Positions 26,202-35,276 of a DNA stretch of 64,000 bases are shown here, piece after piece; the first letter of the stretch is position 1, and the number at the start of each line of letters is the position of its first letter. The stretch comes from an uncultured Schaedlerella sp. Its GTDB lineage: Bacteria; Bacillota; Clostridia; Lachnospirales; Lachnospiraceae. The translations under genes were made by a program, and so were the position numbers. The notes under the pieces are model-generated. The model was given only the letters and a program-made list of their open reading frames with translations. It had not been told where the DNA came from and made no database searches. The DNA lies in assembly GCA_934435195.1 (NCBI GenBank), contig CAKSAJ010000013.1, positions 1-64,000 on the forward strand, written 5' to 3'.

Positions 26202-26848
26202 ATTATGTCCCTTCTATATATGCAGTCCTTCTTTGAACACACTTCGCATCCTTGTCTGTGACAATTTTCTTCTGAAGTGCTAAGTCCGATCACCGCCGTT
26301 ACTGATTTGGTTGGTGTCATCATCAAGCTGTCTGTTACAGTTAATCCAATTGTCTTTGCACTGTCTATCATTCTCGTAATATAGTGCTGATGTTCAATTG
26401 AAAAATCTCCATATCCCGGACTAAATCGCGGTCTTAAATAATATCCTTCTTTTCGCATCTGCACTGCAATTTTCTCCTGACATTCATCGCAATACTCTTC
26501 CAGCAATGCTGCCGCACAAGCTTGTAGAACAACTGCTTTTGCCATATCTGTAAGTGATGTTCTGCGTATCAACTGGTCTACTCCGATTCCCAAAGTAGCA
26601 CCAAACACTACTATTTTATCACAGCCTTTTAAATTTTTTGCAAGACTCTTGCTTTGTACTTCTAAATTTCCAAACGATATCCGATTATCTCCCAGATGTT
26701 CTAAACAAAAGATGCGATAGATGGATTTTCTGCCTGCAATCGACTGCAATATTTCAAAACTCTCTGCAATCATTGTTCGCGTTTGATCATCTACCGCATT
26801 TCTCCCATATCCAAGATAACGGACAGCTTCCTTTGTCAGTTGGTCCAT
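26198..26848 (-). CDS. separate methionine synthase activation-domain protein
   Basis: This 216-residue protein corresponds to the AdoMet-binding activation domain of MetH, with the 'RPRFSPGYGDFSI' motif at about 137-149 and a C-terminal cysteine cluster 'CHRQGCEVCSKKDC'. It would remethylate cob(II)alamin on the MetH at 23823. The stop overlaps the metH ATG (ATGA), implying coupled translation. The cysteine tail is common in clostridial versions and may bind metal or take part in electron delivery; that is inference. Confidence 0.88.
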   Translation of the reverse strand: MDQLTKEAVRYLGYGRNAVDDQTRTMIAESFEILQSIAGRKSIYRIFCLEHLGDNRISFGNLEVQSKSLAKNLKGCDKIVVFGATLGIGVDQLIRRTSLTDMAKAVVLQACAAALLEEYCDECQEKIAVQMRKEGYYLRPRFSPGYGDFSIEHQHYITRMIDSAKTIGLTVTDSLMMTPTKSVTAVIGLSTSEENCHRQGCEVCSKKDCIYRRDII

Positions 26849-26860
26849 TATCCTATACTC

Positions 26861-27730
26861 CTAACATTTTATTACTTCTGAAAGATTCTCCATGATTTTA
26901 GCCGCCACTTCCGGTTTATTCATGGAATAGACATGGATATTTTTCACTCCATTAGCAAGCAGATCGATAATCTGATCTGTAGCATATGCGATTCCTGCTT
27001 GTTTCATTGCATCCGGATAATCACCAAATCGATCCAGCAGTGCCAGAAATCTTCTTGGAAATACTGTTCCTGATAATTCCTGGCTACGTTTCATCTGAGC
27101 CGCTGTAGTAATCGGCATGATTCCCGGAAGAACCGGAACAGTAATACCTGCTTCACGAATCCGATACAAAAAGTTATAATGAATATCGTTATCAAAGAAC
27201 ATCTGTGTTGTCAGGAAATCAACTCCGCTATCCACTTTTTGTTTTAAATATTTGATATCATCTTCTTTGTGTTCGTTTTCCACATGTCCCTCCGGGTAAC
27301 ATGCTGCACCTATACAAAAATCTCCATGTTTCTTTATCTCTTCAACCAATTCATATGCATAATGAAAACGATCTTCACTTGGGAATGTCATTCCCGGTAT
27401 GATATCTCCTCGAAGGGCAAGAATATTTTCAATTTCCAACTGTTTCAGATTTTCAATTACTTGTCGCACTTCTTCTTTTGTAGATGACGCACACGTAAGA
27501 TGTGCAAGGCTTTCTACTCCAAGCTCATGTTTTATGTGTGATGCAATCTTTGCTGTATTCTTACTTGTTCCTCCGCCGGCACCGTATGTAACACTAATAT
27601 ACGACGGGTTTAACTGAGCAATTTTATCTGTTGCATCTTTCACTTTTTCAAATCCTGCATCTGTTTTTGGTGGAAACACCTCGAACGAAATGTGAATTCT
27701 ATCTTCGTTCAATTTATCAATTATCTTCAT
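26861..27730 (-). CDS. metF: methylenetetrahydrofolate reductase
   Basis: A 289-residue MTHFR of the bacterial flavoprotein class, reducing 5,10-methylene-THF to 5-methyl-THF for MetH. 'ISFEVFPPK' at the N-terminus, 'VTYGAGGG', 'LTCASS', 'ALRGD' and 'FCIGAACYPEGH' are typical substrate and FAD-binding motifs. AGGAGAAGG precedes the ATG. It is the first gene of metF-activation protein-metH-hydrogenase and starts only 45 bases after glgA, with no terminator seen between them. Confidence 0.93.
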   Translation of the reverse strand: MKIIDKLNEDRIHISFEVFPPKTDAGFEKVKDATDKIAQLNPSYISVTYGAGGGTSKNTAKIASHIKHELGVESLAHLTCASSTKEEVRQVIENLKQLEIENILALRGDIIPGMTFPSEDRFHYAYELVEEIKKHGDFCIGAACYPEGHVENEHKEDDIKYLKQKVDSGVDFLTTQMFFDNDIHYNFLYRIREAGITVPVLPGIMPITTAAQMKRSQELSGTVFPRRFLALLDRFGDYPDAMKQAGIAYATDQIIDLLANGVKNIHVYSMNKPEVAAKIMENLSEVIKC

Positions 27731-27774
27731 GTCCTTCTCCTAAATCTGTCGTGTTTATATTACTCGTCTTGCTT

Positions 27775-29223
27775 CTATTCGCCAATCAGGCTTGCATACA
27801 AATTCTGATATTGGATTGCAGAATTTCCCCATGAAAAATCTGCTTCCATAGCGCGCTCAACCATCTTATTCCAGTCACGCTTTCTGTCATAGTAAATATG
27901 TTCTGCATATCGAACAGTATTCAACATTTCATGTGCATTATAATTTGTGAAACTAAATCCTGTTCCTGTTTTCTCATATTCATTGTAAGGCTGTACTGTA
28001 TCTTTTAATCCGCCTGTCTCTCGAACAATTGGAAGAGTTCCGTATCTAAGACTCATCAACTGACTCAATCCACATGGTTCAAACAGAGACGGCATTAAAA
28101 ATGCGTCACATGATGCATAAATCTTATGTGAAAGATCCTCTGAATAAAAGATGTTTGCAGAAACCTTTCCTGAATATTTCCATGCAAAATGTCGGAACAT
28201 ATTCTCATATTTTGCTTCACCAGTTCCAAGTACTACAATCTGTACTGCATCCTGACATAATTCATCCATCATATAATCTACCAGATCGAATCCCTTCTGG
28301 TCTGTCAGTCTGGAAACCATACCGATCATCATAGCCTTAGGATCTCTGTCAAGCCCAAGTTCCTCCTGCAAAGCAGCTTTATTCATTGGTTTTAATTTTC
28401 GGAAGTCTCCCACACTAAAGTTCTTTGCAATCCTTGGATCCTTCTCTGGATTATAGTCGTCATAATCCAGACCATTCACAATGCCGCATAAATCATTAGA
28501 TCGTGCATTCATCAAGCCGTCTAATGCTTCTCCATAGAATGGGGTTTTAATTTCTTCCGCATAAGTCTGGCTTACAGTTGTAACCTTATCTGCATATACG
28601 ATACCACCTTTAAGCAGGTTTGCATCTTTATATGCTTCCATCTTATCCGGAACAAAATAATAATCCGGAAGTCCTGTAATTGCCTGTACTGTTTCTCTAT
28701 CCCATACACCCTGGAACTTCAAGTTATGTATTGTCATAACAGACTTAATTCCTCGATAGTATTCTCCAAGATAACGGAAATTATCCAAATATACAGGAAT
28801 CAATCCTGTCTGCCAGTCATGACAGTGAATCAGATCCGGGCGGAATCCGATAACCGGAAGAATACTCAACACAGCTTTTGAGAAGAATGCAAATTTCTCA
28901 ATATTCCACTTTGGATCTCCGTCATATGGTGCAAAACCATTGAAATAATATTCATTATCGATGAAATAAAAGCGAATTCCCTCATATTCACAAGTCATGA
29001 TTCCAACATAACGATCCTCACCTGCAAGTTCCATATAAAAATGATCCACATATTCCATCATATCTTTCCATTTTTGAAACATGCAATTATACTTTGGAAG
29101 AACAACGCGGACATCATATTTATCTTTATCAAAATATTTTGGAAGTGAACCAACTACATCCGCCAGACCTCCTGTTTTAATAAATGGAACGCATTCTGAA
29201 GATGCAAATAAAATATTTTTCAT
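27775..29223 (-). CDS. glgA: glycogen synthase (ADP-glucose)
   Basis: A 482-residue GT5 glycosyltransferase that extends alpha-1,4-glucan from ADP-glucose. The N-terminal ADP-glucose-binding motif 'KTGGLADVVG' (16-25), the 'HCHDWQTG' motif and the C-terminal 'PSLFEPCGLSQLMSLRYGT' with its catalytic glutamate are intact. GGGAGGG precedes the ATG. Other glycogen genes are not adjacent, unlike the usual glg operon. Confidence 0.94.
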   Translation of the reverse strand: MKNILFASSECVPFIKTGGLADVVGSLPKYFDKDKYDVRVVLPKYNCMFQKWKDMMEYVDHFYMELAGEDRYVGIMTCEYEGIRFYFIDNEYYFNGFAPYDGDPKWNIEKFAFFSKAVLSILPVIGFRPDLIHCHDWQTGLIPVYLDNFRYLGEYYRGIKSVMTIHNLKFQGVWDRETVQAITGLPDYYFVPDKMEAYKDANLLKGGIVYADKVTTVSQTYAEEIKTPFYGEALDGLMNARSNDLCGIVNGLDYDDYNPEKDPRIAKNFSVGDFRKLKPMNKAALQEELGLDRDPKAMMIGMVSRLTDQKGFDLVDYMMDELCQDAVQIVVLGTGEAKYENMFRHFAWKYSGKVSANIFYSEDLSHKIYASCDAFLMPSLFEPCGLSQLMSLRYGTLPIVRETGGLKDTVQPYNEYEKTGTGFSFTNYNAHEMLNTVRYAEHIYYDRKRDWNKMVERAMEADFSWGNSAIQYQNLYASLIGE

Positions 29224-29315
29224 AATAACCCTCCCGTTTTTCGCTTTTTTCAGCCTTGCTTTTTTGAATAATCATAAAATTATTATAACGCATTTCATTT
29301 TCAATTAAAAGCCTT

Positions 29316-29337
29316 ATTTCGCATATATACAGCGAAT
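29316..29337 (-). terminator. weak hairpin after spo0A
   Basis: ATTTCGC (29316-29322) and GCGAAT (29332-29337) can pair around an AT-rich loop. There is no clear T-run, so a terminator role is tentative. Confidence 0.35.
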
Positions 29338-29351
29338 CACAGTAGTTTTTA

Positions 29352-30140
29352 TTATCTGTTTTTATATTCTAACTGGATAGTATCTGCGATTAAGGCAATG
29401 AATTCAGAATTTGTCGGTTTCCCCTTTCCGTTACTGACAGTATATCCGAATAAACGATCTAATGTATCCAACTTTCCTCTGCTCCATGCAACTTCTATCG
29501 CATGTCGAATCGCACGTTCTACACGGCTCGATGTTGTCTGATATTTTTTTGCTACAGTAGGATACAATATTTTTGTAATTGCATTTAATACTTCCATATC
29601 TTCTACCGCCATCATAATTGCATCTCTCAGGTAATGATAACCTTTGATATGTGCCGGAATTCCAATTTCATGCAACATATTCGTCACTGTATTTAGTAAT
29701 GATTCTTCACTGATTGGATTGTTTTCTACTATTTCATTTATATTTTTCTCCGGAATTCTCCACGTTCTGCGCGAATCCTTGATTCGATTTAATAATGTTT
29801 GTTTATTAAACGGCTTCATAATATAATAATCCGCTCCGCGGTTGAAAGCATCTTCTGTAATTTTCTCTTTTCCCACTGCTGTAACGATAATAAAACTTGG
29901 CTGTTTACTTACTGCTTTATCTCGATTTACGTATTCCATAACGGTAAGTCCATCCATCTTCGGCATGATCAAATCTAAAAGTACGACATCCGGTTTCTGA
30001 TCTTTGATTATTTGACAAATCTCCTCTCCGTTTTTTGCTTTTCCAACAACGCTCAAGTCTTTATCTGAAGAAATCAATTCTCCTAACATATCTAACATTA
30101 ATTCATTGTCGTCGGCAATGGCCACTTTCAATGCTCCCAT
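29352..30140 (-). CDS. spo0A: sporulation master regulator Spo0A
   Basis: The N-terminal receiver domain carries the acidic pair Asp10/Asp11, phosphoacceptor Asp56 in 'VVLLDLIMP', and Lys in 'YYIMKPF'. The C-terminal effector domain has the Spo0A-specific HTH with 'TTSSRVERAIRHAIEVAWSRG' and 'PTNSEFIALIAD'. The ATG at 30140 has GGAGGA six bases upstream; the longer frame to 30194 starts with an unusual basic Gly-rich stretch and is rejected. 262 residues. It lies directly downstream of spoIVB, the conserved order in Bacilli and Clostridia. Confidence 0.96.
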   Translation of the reverse strand: MGALKVAIADDNELMLDMLGELISSDKDLSVVGKAKNGEEICQIIKDQKPDVVLLDLIMPKMDGLTVMEYVNRDKAVSKQPSFIIVTAVGKEKITEDAFNRGADYYIMKPFNKQTLLNRIKDSRRTWRIPEKNINEIVENNPISEESLLNTVTNMLHEIGIPAHIKGYHYLRDAIMMAVEDMEVLNAITKILYPTVAKKYQTTSSRVERAIRHAIEVAWSRGKLDTLDRLFGYTVSNGKGKPTNSEFIALIADTIQLEYKNR

Positions 30141-30200
30141 ATAGTGTCCTCCTCCACCCCTTCTACTCTCATCGCCCCGCTTTTCCTTTACCATTCCACT

Positions 30201-30255
30201 ATTATATAAGCCTTATCGACGAGAATCAAGAGCTTTCATGCGTCCCAATTCGACA
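30201..30255 (-). promoter_or_regulatory. spo0A promoter with an upstream 0A box
   Basis: TTGATT (30224-30229) and TATAAT (30201-30206) with a 17-base spacer form a sigma-A promoter. A perfect 0A box TGTCGAA (minus strand of 30249-30255) sits about 20 bases upstream of the -35, consistent with Spo0A acting on its own gene. Confidence 0.75.
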
Positions 30256-30266
30256 AAAGCCGCCAG

Positions 30267-31343
30267 CTACATGCTGCATTTTTCGGCTTCTTTCAACATT
30301 GTTTCTGCAAATATTCCATATCCCTTTGTAGAATTATTAACAAATACGTGTGTAACTGCACCTACTAATTTTCCATCCTGGAGTATTGGTGAACCACTCA
30401 TTCCCTGCACAATTCCACCTGTTTTTCCCAACAATTCAGAATCTGTGACTTTTAATGTAATTCCTTTATTGATTTCATTCGGTGTTTTATCAATCTCCAA
30501 AATTTCGACAGCATATTCTTTCACTTCTCCATCTAAAAAGCAACGGATTGTTGCTTTTCCTTTTTTAATTTCTTCTATTTTTGCAACCTGTACAGCATAT
30601 TGTTCTTCAAATAATGTATTTACATCATCTAATATTCCATATATTCCCACCTCTGTATTCTTTTTTATCGTCCCTAATTGATTATATCGATTATATACAA
30701 TAATCCCCTCCATGCTCCCCGGAGTTCCTTCACTTCCTTTCACAACCGAACGTATACTTGTTCTGTATATTCTTCCATCTGCTATTTTCATCAATACACT
30801 TGTATCTATATCATGGATTCCATGACCAAGTGCTCCGAATTCACTGTTTTTTGTCAAAAATGTAATGGTTCCTAATCCTTGTACATTATCTCTTACCCAG
30901 ATTCCTAATTTATATTTCTTTTCTGCAGCCTCTACCGCTTTCATTTTTACATTTAGACTCTTTTGTTCTCTATATATCGACAGTTCTACCTCCTGATCAT
31001 TCAGTTTTTCAACCTGTTCTGTCAATTGCTTTTTATCATGAATTTCCACTCCATTTATTCCGACAATATAATCTCCCGCCTTCACTTGTTTTTCAGCCGG
31101 ATTATATTCTTTTCCGTCAATACCTTTTATTTTTTGCGTATTTAAGACCAACACCCCATCTGTTTCCATATAAATTCCAATTGGCATTCCTCCTACTAAA
31201 ACCACATCTTCATCCAATTGCTCTGTTGTCACCTCTTTTTGCGTTGCTGCCCAAGATACATTCCAGCCCATCTTTCCAAACATCGCCATCGAAATGACAA
31301 GAATAACTACACAAAGTATCTTTTTCTTTCTGTTCTGTTTCAT
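30267..31343 (-). CDS. spoIVB: SpoIVB peptidase
   Basis: An S55 serine peptidase secreted by the forespore that triggers sigma-K activation in Bacilli. One N-terminal membrane anchor (about 10-30), a PDZ-like domain, then the peptidase with His in 'LGHGIHDID' (about 172) and Ser in 'GMSGSP' (about 313). 358 residues is near the family length. It precedes spo0A. A strong terminator isolates it from recN upstream. Confidence 0.93.
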   Translation of the reverse strand: MKQNRKKKILCVVILVISMAMFGKMGWNVSWAATQKEVTTEQLDEDVVLVGGMPIGIYMETDGVLVLNTQKIKGIDGKEYNPAEKQVKAGDYIVGINGVEIHDKKQLTEQVEKLNDQEVELSIYREQKSLNVKMKAVEAAEKKYKLGIWVRDNVQGLGTITFLTKNSEFGALGHGIHDIDTSVLMKIADGRIYRTSIRSVVKGSEGTPGSMEGIIVYNRYNQLGTIKKNTEVGIYGILDDVNTLFEEQYAVQVAKIEEIKKGKATIRCFLDGEVKEYAVEILEIDKTPNEINKGITLKVTDSELLGKTGGIVQGMSGSPILQDGKLVGAVTHVFVNNSTKGYGIFAETMLKEAEKCSM

Positions 31344-31396
31344 CTCACATACCCTCTTTCGTTACGTTTTAATAATGGAACGTTTTTTTCTAATAG

Positions 31397-31443
31397 AAAA
31401 AACGAACAGCCACAGGAAACTCATTTCCCTGGTGTTCGTTTTT
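31397..31443 (-). terminator. terminator between recN and spoIVB
   Basis: AAAACGAACA pairs with TGTTCGTTTT, with an inner GGAAA/TTTCC pairing; a T-run follows on the minus strand. It ends the long recN operon. Confidence 0.85.
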
Positions 31444-31476
31444 AGTATGTGAAAGAAACATAAATTCACACTGGTA

Positions 31477-33153
31477 TTATATTTCACTCATTGCCAATTC
31501 TTTCATCTCTTTTGCACTCTCCAGAATACTTGATGTCATCTTATCTCCTCCAAGCAATCTTGCGAGCTCCTTAATCGAATTTTCTTTTGATAATGGTATA
31601 ATTTCTGTCTTTGTTACATTTTCTTTTGCCTGCTTTTGAATCAAATAATGAGCATCCGCTTTTGATGCAATCTGTGCCAGATGAGTAATACATAAAACTT
31701 GTCTGGACTTTCCGATAAAACGCATCTTTTCTGCGACTTTTCCTGCCGTAATACCACTGATTCCTGTATCAATCTCATCAAATATAAGCGTTGGTGTATC
31801 TTCCTGCCCGGCAAGAATTGTTTTAATTACAAGCATAATTCTGGACAACTCACCACCGGATGCTGCCATCCCCATTGGTCTTAAGGCTTCTCCCGGATTT
31901 GTTGACATATAAAATTCAGCATCATCCATTCCACCTAGTCCATATCGAGTTTGTTTTGTAAAACGCATTTCAAATTGCACATCAAGGAAATTCAAATCTT
32001 TCAATCCTTTTTTTATTTCCTCAATGAATGGAATTGCCGCTTTTTTACGTTCCATTGTCAATGCATTTGCCTGCTTCACATATTCTTCTTCTGCACTTTG
32101 CAATTTTTCTTTCAGCTCATTCATACATGCTTCATAATCTTCCAGTTCGTTTAGTCTCTGTTTTTTTTCTTCACAATATTCCAAAACTTCACTGACAGAA
32201 TTACCAAATTTTGTCTTTAATCGATTTATAACATTCAAACGATTTTCTGTCTCATAAAAATCCTCTTCCGAAAATTCAAAGCTTTTTGCGTAGTCTGATA
32301 ATTCTCTGTTAAAATCATTTAATAAGCTATCAATTTCTGACAGCTGGTCGTATAGAGACATTCCTTGTTCATCCACTGACGAGACATCCTGAAGTGCACG
32401 GATTGCCCTGCTTAAATAATCACTTGCATTACCTGAAGAATCTTCACTGGTATATTGATAAGCCTCATTGATTGCTTCTGTGATTTTCTTTCCTGCTGCC
32501 ATCCTCTGATAAAGCTGTTCTAAATCTTCATCTTCGCCATCTTGAAGATTTGCTTCTTCTATTTCATGTATTTCAAATTCTGCCAGCGATATTTCCTTTT
32601 GCCGTTCTCTCTCATCCATACTGAAATTATCCAGTTTCTTCTGATAATCCATGTAAGCATGATAAGCCTTTGCAACTTTTTCTTTCAACGGCTCAATTTT
32701 ATCTTTCGCATATAAATCCAGAAAGACCAGATGATTTCTCTTGTGGAGAAGCGACTGGTGTACATGCTGTTCATGAATGTCAATCAACATACATGCCACT
32801 TCACGAAGCGTTGTCATATTTACGGTTTCTCCGTTAATCTTACTAACACTTCTTCCTTCCATCAGCTTTCGATTCAATACAATCCTACCATCCTCCGGAT
32901 AAATATCCATTGCCTCGAGCTGTTTTTCTAACTTTTCATTTTCAATTGTAAATGTCAATTCTACCAGTCCGAATTTTGCTCCTGTACGAAGCATATCCGC
33001 ACTATACTTGCCACCCAATGCCAGATTCACAGAACCTAACAAAATTGATTTTCCAGCTCCTGTTTCTCCTGTCAGAATATTTAATCCAGGCTGAAAATCA
33101 ACCTCAACTTCATCAATCAACGCCAGATTTTTCACATGCAGATTTTCTAACAT
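31477..33153 (-). CDS. recN: DNA repair protein RecN
   Basis: An SMC-like ATPase acting early in double-strand-break repair. Walker A GETGAGKS at 29-36, a long central coiled coil (about 150-380), then signature 'ASGGELSRIMLV' and Walker B 'LIFDEIDTGISG'. 558 residues, full length. It is the last gene of the nusB-to-recN operon, 11 bases after argR. Confidence 0.95.
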   Translation of the reverse strand: MLENLHVKNLALIDEVEVDFQPGLNILTGETGAGKSILLGSVNLALGGKYSADMLRTGAKFGLVELTFTIENEKLEKQLEAMDIYPEDGRIVLNRKLMEGRSVSKINGETVNMTTLREVACMLIDIHEQHVHQSLLHKRNHLVFLDLYAKDKIEPLKEKVAKAYHAYMDYQKKLDNFSMDERERQKEISLAEFEIHEIEEANLQDGEDEDLEQLYQRMAAGKKITEAINEAYQYTSEDSSGNASDYLSRAIRALQDVSSVDEQGMSLYDQLSEIDSLLNDFNRELSDYAKSFEFSEEDFYETENRLNVINRLKTKFGNSVSEVLEYCEEKKQRLNELEDYEACMNELKEKLQSAEEEYVKQANALTMERKKAAIPFIEEIKKGLKDLNFLDVQFEMRFTKQTRYGLGGMDDAEFYMSTNPGEALRPMGMAASGGELSRIMLVIKTILAGQEDTPTLIFDEIDTGISGITAGKVAEKMRFIGKSRQVLCITHLAQIASKADAHYLIQKQAKENVTKTEIIPLSKENSIKELARLLGGDKMTSSILESAKEMKELAMSEI

Positions 33154-33164
33154 AATTTCTTTTA

Positions 33165-33620
33165 TTATCCTCTTGTTGCAATTTTTCTAATCTTATCCAT
33201 CACACAGGTTGTGTCTTCTACTGTTCGGATAGCACACATAATCGTATCATCCCCCGCAATACACCCAACCACTTCTTTCCACTGCATAGCATCTATAGCA
33301 GCTGCAACTGCCATAGCCATTCCTGATACAGTTTTAATCACAAGTATATTTTGTGCCATGTCCATGGATACATACCCATCTCGTAATACCCTCATATATT
33401 TTTCCGTCATACCGCCATCTTCCGGCTTAATAATAACGTATTTCTGTTTTCCTCCATCTACTGACATTTTCGTCAACTTTAGATCACGAATATCTCTGGA
33501 AACTGTAGCCTGAGTCACTTTAAATCCGGATTGATTCAAACGATCTGCCAATTCTTCCTGGGTTTCAATATCATACTGATTGATCAATTCAATTATTTTT
33601 GCATGACGACTAACCTTCAT
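33165..33620 (-). CDS. argR: arginine repressor ArgR
   Basis: N-terminal winged helix with 'ETQEELADRLNQSGFKVTQATVSRDI' type recognition region and a C-terminal hexamerisation/arginine-binding domain with 'GCIAGDDTIM', which holds the arginine-binding aspartates. 151 residues. Controls arginine synthesis and catabolism. It sits between nadK and recN in the conserved clostridial order; only 4 bases separate it from nadK. Confidence 0.94.
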   Translation of the reverse strand: MKVSRHAKIIELINQYDIETQEELADRLNQSGFKVTQATVSRDIRDLKLTKMSVDGGKQKYVIIKPEDGGMTEKYMRVLRDGYVSMDMAQNILVIKTVSGMAMAVAAAIDAMQWKEVVGCIAGDDTIMCAIRTVEDTTCVMDKIRKIATRG

Positions 33621-33624
33621 TTTC

Positions 33625-34458
33625 CTAATTTCCTTTCATTTTTTCTCGCATAGTTATCATGAAACTTTCTTTATTCAATTTAATCAGCTTTGTAGTGTCT
33701 TCAGCTTTTTGAATCACAACACGGTCTCCTGTACGAACAGCAATCTCTTCCGCCCCATCAAATGTGACTAACGCATGCTCCTGTCTTCCGTATCTACCTT
33801 CACAGACTTTTACTTCTATTGTATCCTCTGCTGAAAGTACAACGCTACTTGCATTAAGTGCATGCGAACAAATCGGAGTAATTACAAACATACTTGCCGT
33901 CGGCTCAACAATCGGTCCTCCGGCAGACAGATTATATCCTGTCGTTCCTGTCGGTGTCGATATGATCACTCCATCCGCACGATAACTATTTAAAAGTGCT
34001 CCGTTCACATAAATATCCAGATGCACCACACGAAGTTCTCCCGAACGTGTTACTACAATATCATTCACTGCAACGTGTGATTTTCCCCCATTAACACTCC
34101 CTCGCAGCATCATACGATCTTCCACATCCGGCTCTTTTGTAAACAACTTGTCCAAAGCTGTACGATAATCGTGTAATTCTACCTCTGCAAGATAACCCAG
34201 TGTTCCCATGTTTACACCAAGTAATGGAATATGATATCCTTCTAATTCTCTTGCAGCGCGAATTAAAGTCCCATCTCCTCCAAGAACAATTGCACATTGC
34301 ATATCTTTTGGCACTGTTCCCGGAATCAAATAACCATCTTCGTCTTTTTGAGCGATCACACAAGTTTTTCCATTTTTTTCAATGTATTCTTTAATTTCAT
34401 TTGTTATTCGATAGTCTGTATCTTTTAATTGATTTGTAATCACATAAAATCTATCCAT
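33625..34458 (-). CDS. nadK: NAD kinase
   Basis: Phosphorylates NAD to NADP. The GGDGT motif ('VLGGDGTLIRAA') and the 'NDIVVTRSG' and 'PTGTTGYNLSAGG' motifs are intact. I start at the ATG at 34458, which has GAGG eight bases upstream; the longer frame to 34506 would overlap the tlyA gene. 277 residues. Confidence 0.93.
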   Translation of the reverse strand: MDRFYVITNQLKDTDYRITNEIKEYIEKNGKTCVIAQKDEDGYLIPGTVPKDMQCAIVLGGDGTLIRAARELEGYHIPLLGVNMGTLGYLAEVELHDYRTALDKLFTKEPDVEDRMMLRGSVNGGKSHVAVNDIVVTRSGELRVVHLDIYVNGALLNSYRADGVIISTPTGTTGYNLSAGGPIVEPTASMFVITPICSHALNASSVVLSAEDTIEVKVCEGRYGRQEHALVTFDGAEEIAVRTGDRVVIQKAEDTTKLIKLNKESFMITMREKMKGN

Positions 34459-34468
34459 GTTCTTATCC

Positions 34469-35275
34469 TCAACGTGCCAGTTCCTCGAATGCATGATCCA
34501 CAACACTAGACAAATCTACTGAGATTTCCGGCGGCTGTCCATCTGGACATTTTTTCAAATGAATCAAATATTCAATGTTTCCTTCTGGTCCTTTAATAGG
34601 TGAAAAATCAATATTTAATATTTCAAATCCTATCGAGTGTGCATACAGTGCAACCTTTTCAATCACTTCGTGGTGTGTGCTTCGCTCTCTGACTACCCCT
34701 TTCTTTCCAACTTTTTCTCTTCCCGCTTCAAACTGAGGTTTAATCAAAGCCACAATCTCACCATCCGGTGTTAAATAATTGCGAATCGGCTCCAATACTT
34801 TTGTCAATGATATAAATGAAACATCAATGGACGAAAAATCAATCGGCTCTCCTATGTCTTCCGGAGTAACATAACGGATATTTGTTTTTTCCATACATAC
34901 AACCCGTTCATCCTGACGAAGTTTCCAATCCAACTGACCTCTTCCCACATCAATCGCAAATACTTTTACTGCCCCGTTTTGCAGCATGCAATCTGTAAAA
35001 CCTCCTGTTGAAGAACCAACATCTGTACATACCTTACCTTCTACCGTAACATCAAAAACTTTCATTGCTTTTTCCAGTTTTAATCCACCACGACTTACAT
35101 ACGGAAGTGTATGCCCTTTGATTTCAATCTGTACTTCTTCCGGAAATGTCGTGCCAGCTTTGTCTTCCCTCTGTCCTTCAACAAAAACATTACCGGACAT
35201 AATGATTGCTTTTGCCTTCTCACGAGATTCTGCAAGATTCCGTTTTACTAATAATACATCTAATCGTTCCTTCAT
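34469..35275 (-). CDS. TlyA-family rRNA methyltransferase (YqxC)
   Basis: S4 RNA-binding domain at the N-terminus ('MKERLDVLLVKRNLAES') followed by an FtsJ-like methyltransferase with 'DVGSSTGGFTDCMLQ' (AdoMet site) and 'DVSFISL'. TlyA enzymes 2'-O-methylate ribosomal RNA. The ATG at 35275 has AAGGA nine bases upstream; another ATG at 35284 lies within the dxs stop. 268 residues. Placed between dxs and nadK as usual. Confidence 0.9.
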   Translation of the reverse strand: MKERLDVLLVKRNLAESREKAKAIIMSGNVFVEGQREDKAGTTFPEEVQIEIKGHTLPYVSRGGLKLEKAMKVFDVTVEGKVCTDVGSSTGGFTDCMLQNGAVKVFAIDVGRGQLDWKLRQDERVVCMEKTNIRYVTPEDIGEPIDFSSIDVSFISLTKVLEPIRNYLTPDGEIVALIKPQFEAGREKVGKKGVVRERSTHHEVIEKVALYAHSIGFEILNIDFSPIKGPEGNIEYLIHLKKCPDGQPPEISVDLSSVVDHAFEELAR

Positions 35276-35276
35276 G

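Noticed and set aside
30140..30194. Longer start for spo0A
   Set aside because: The extension is a Gly/Arg-rich translation of the ribosome-binding region; a perfect site precedes the ATG at 30140.
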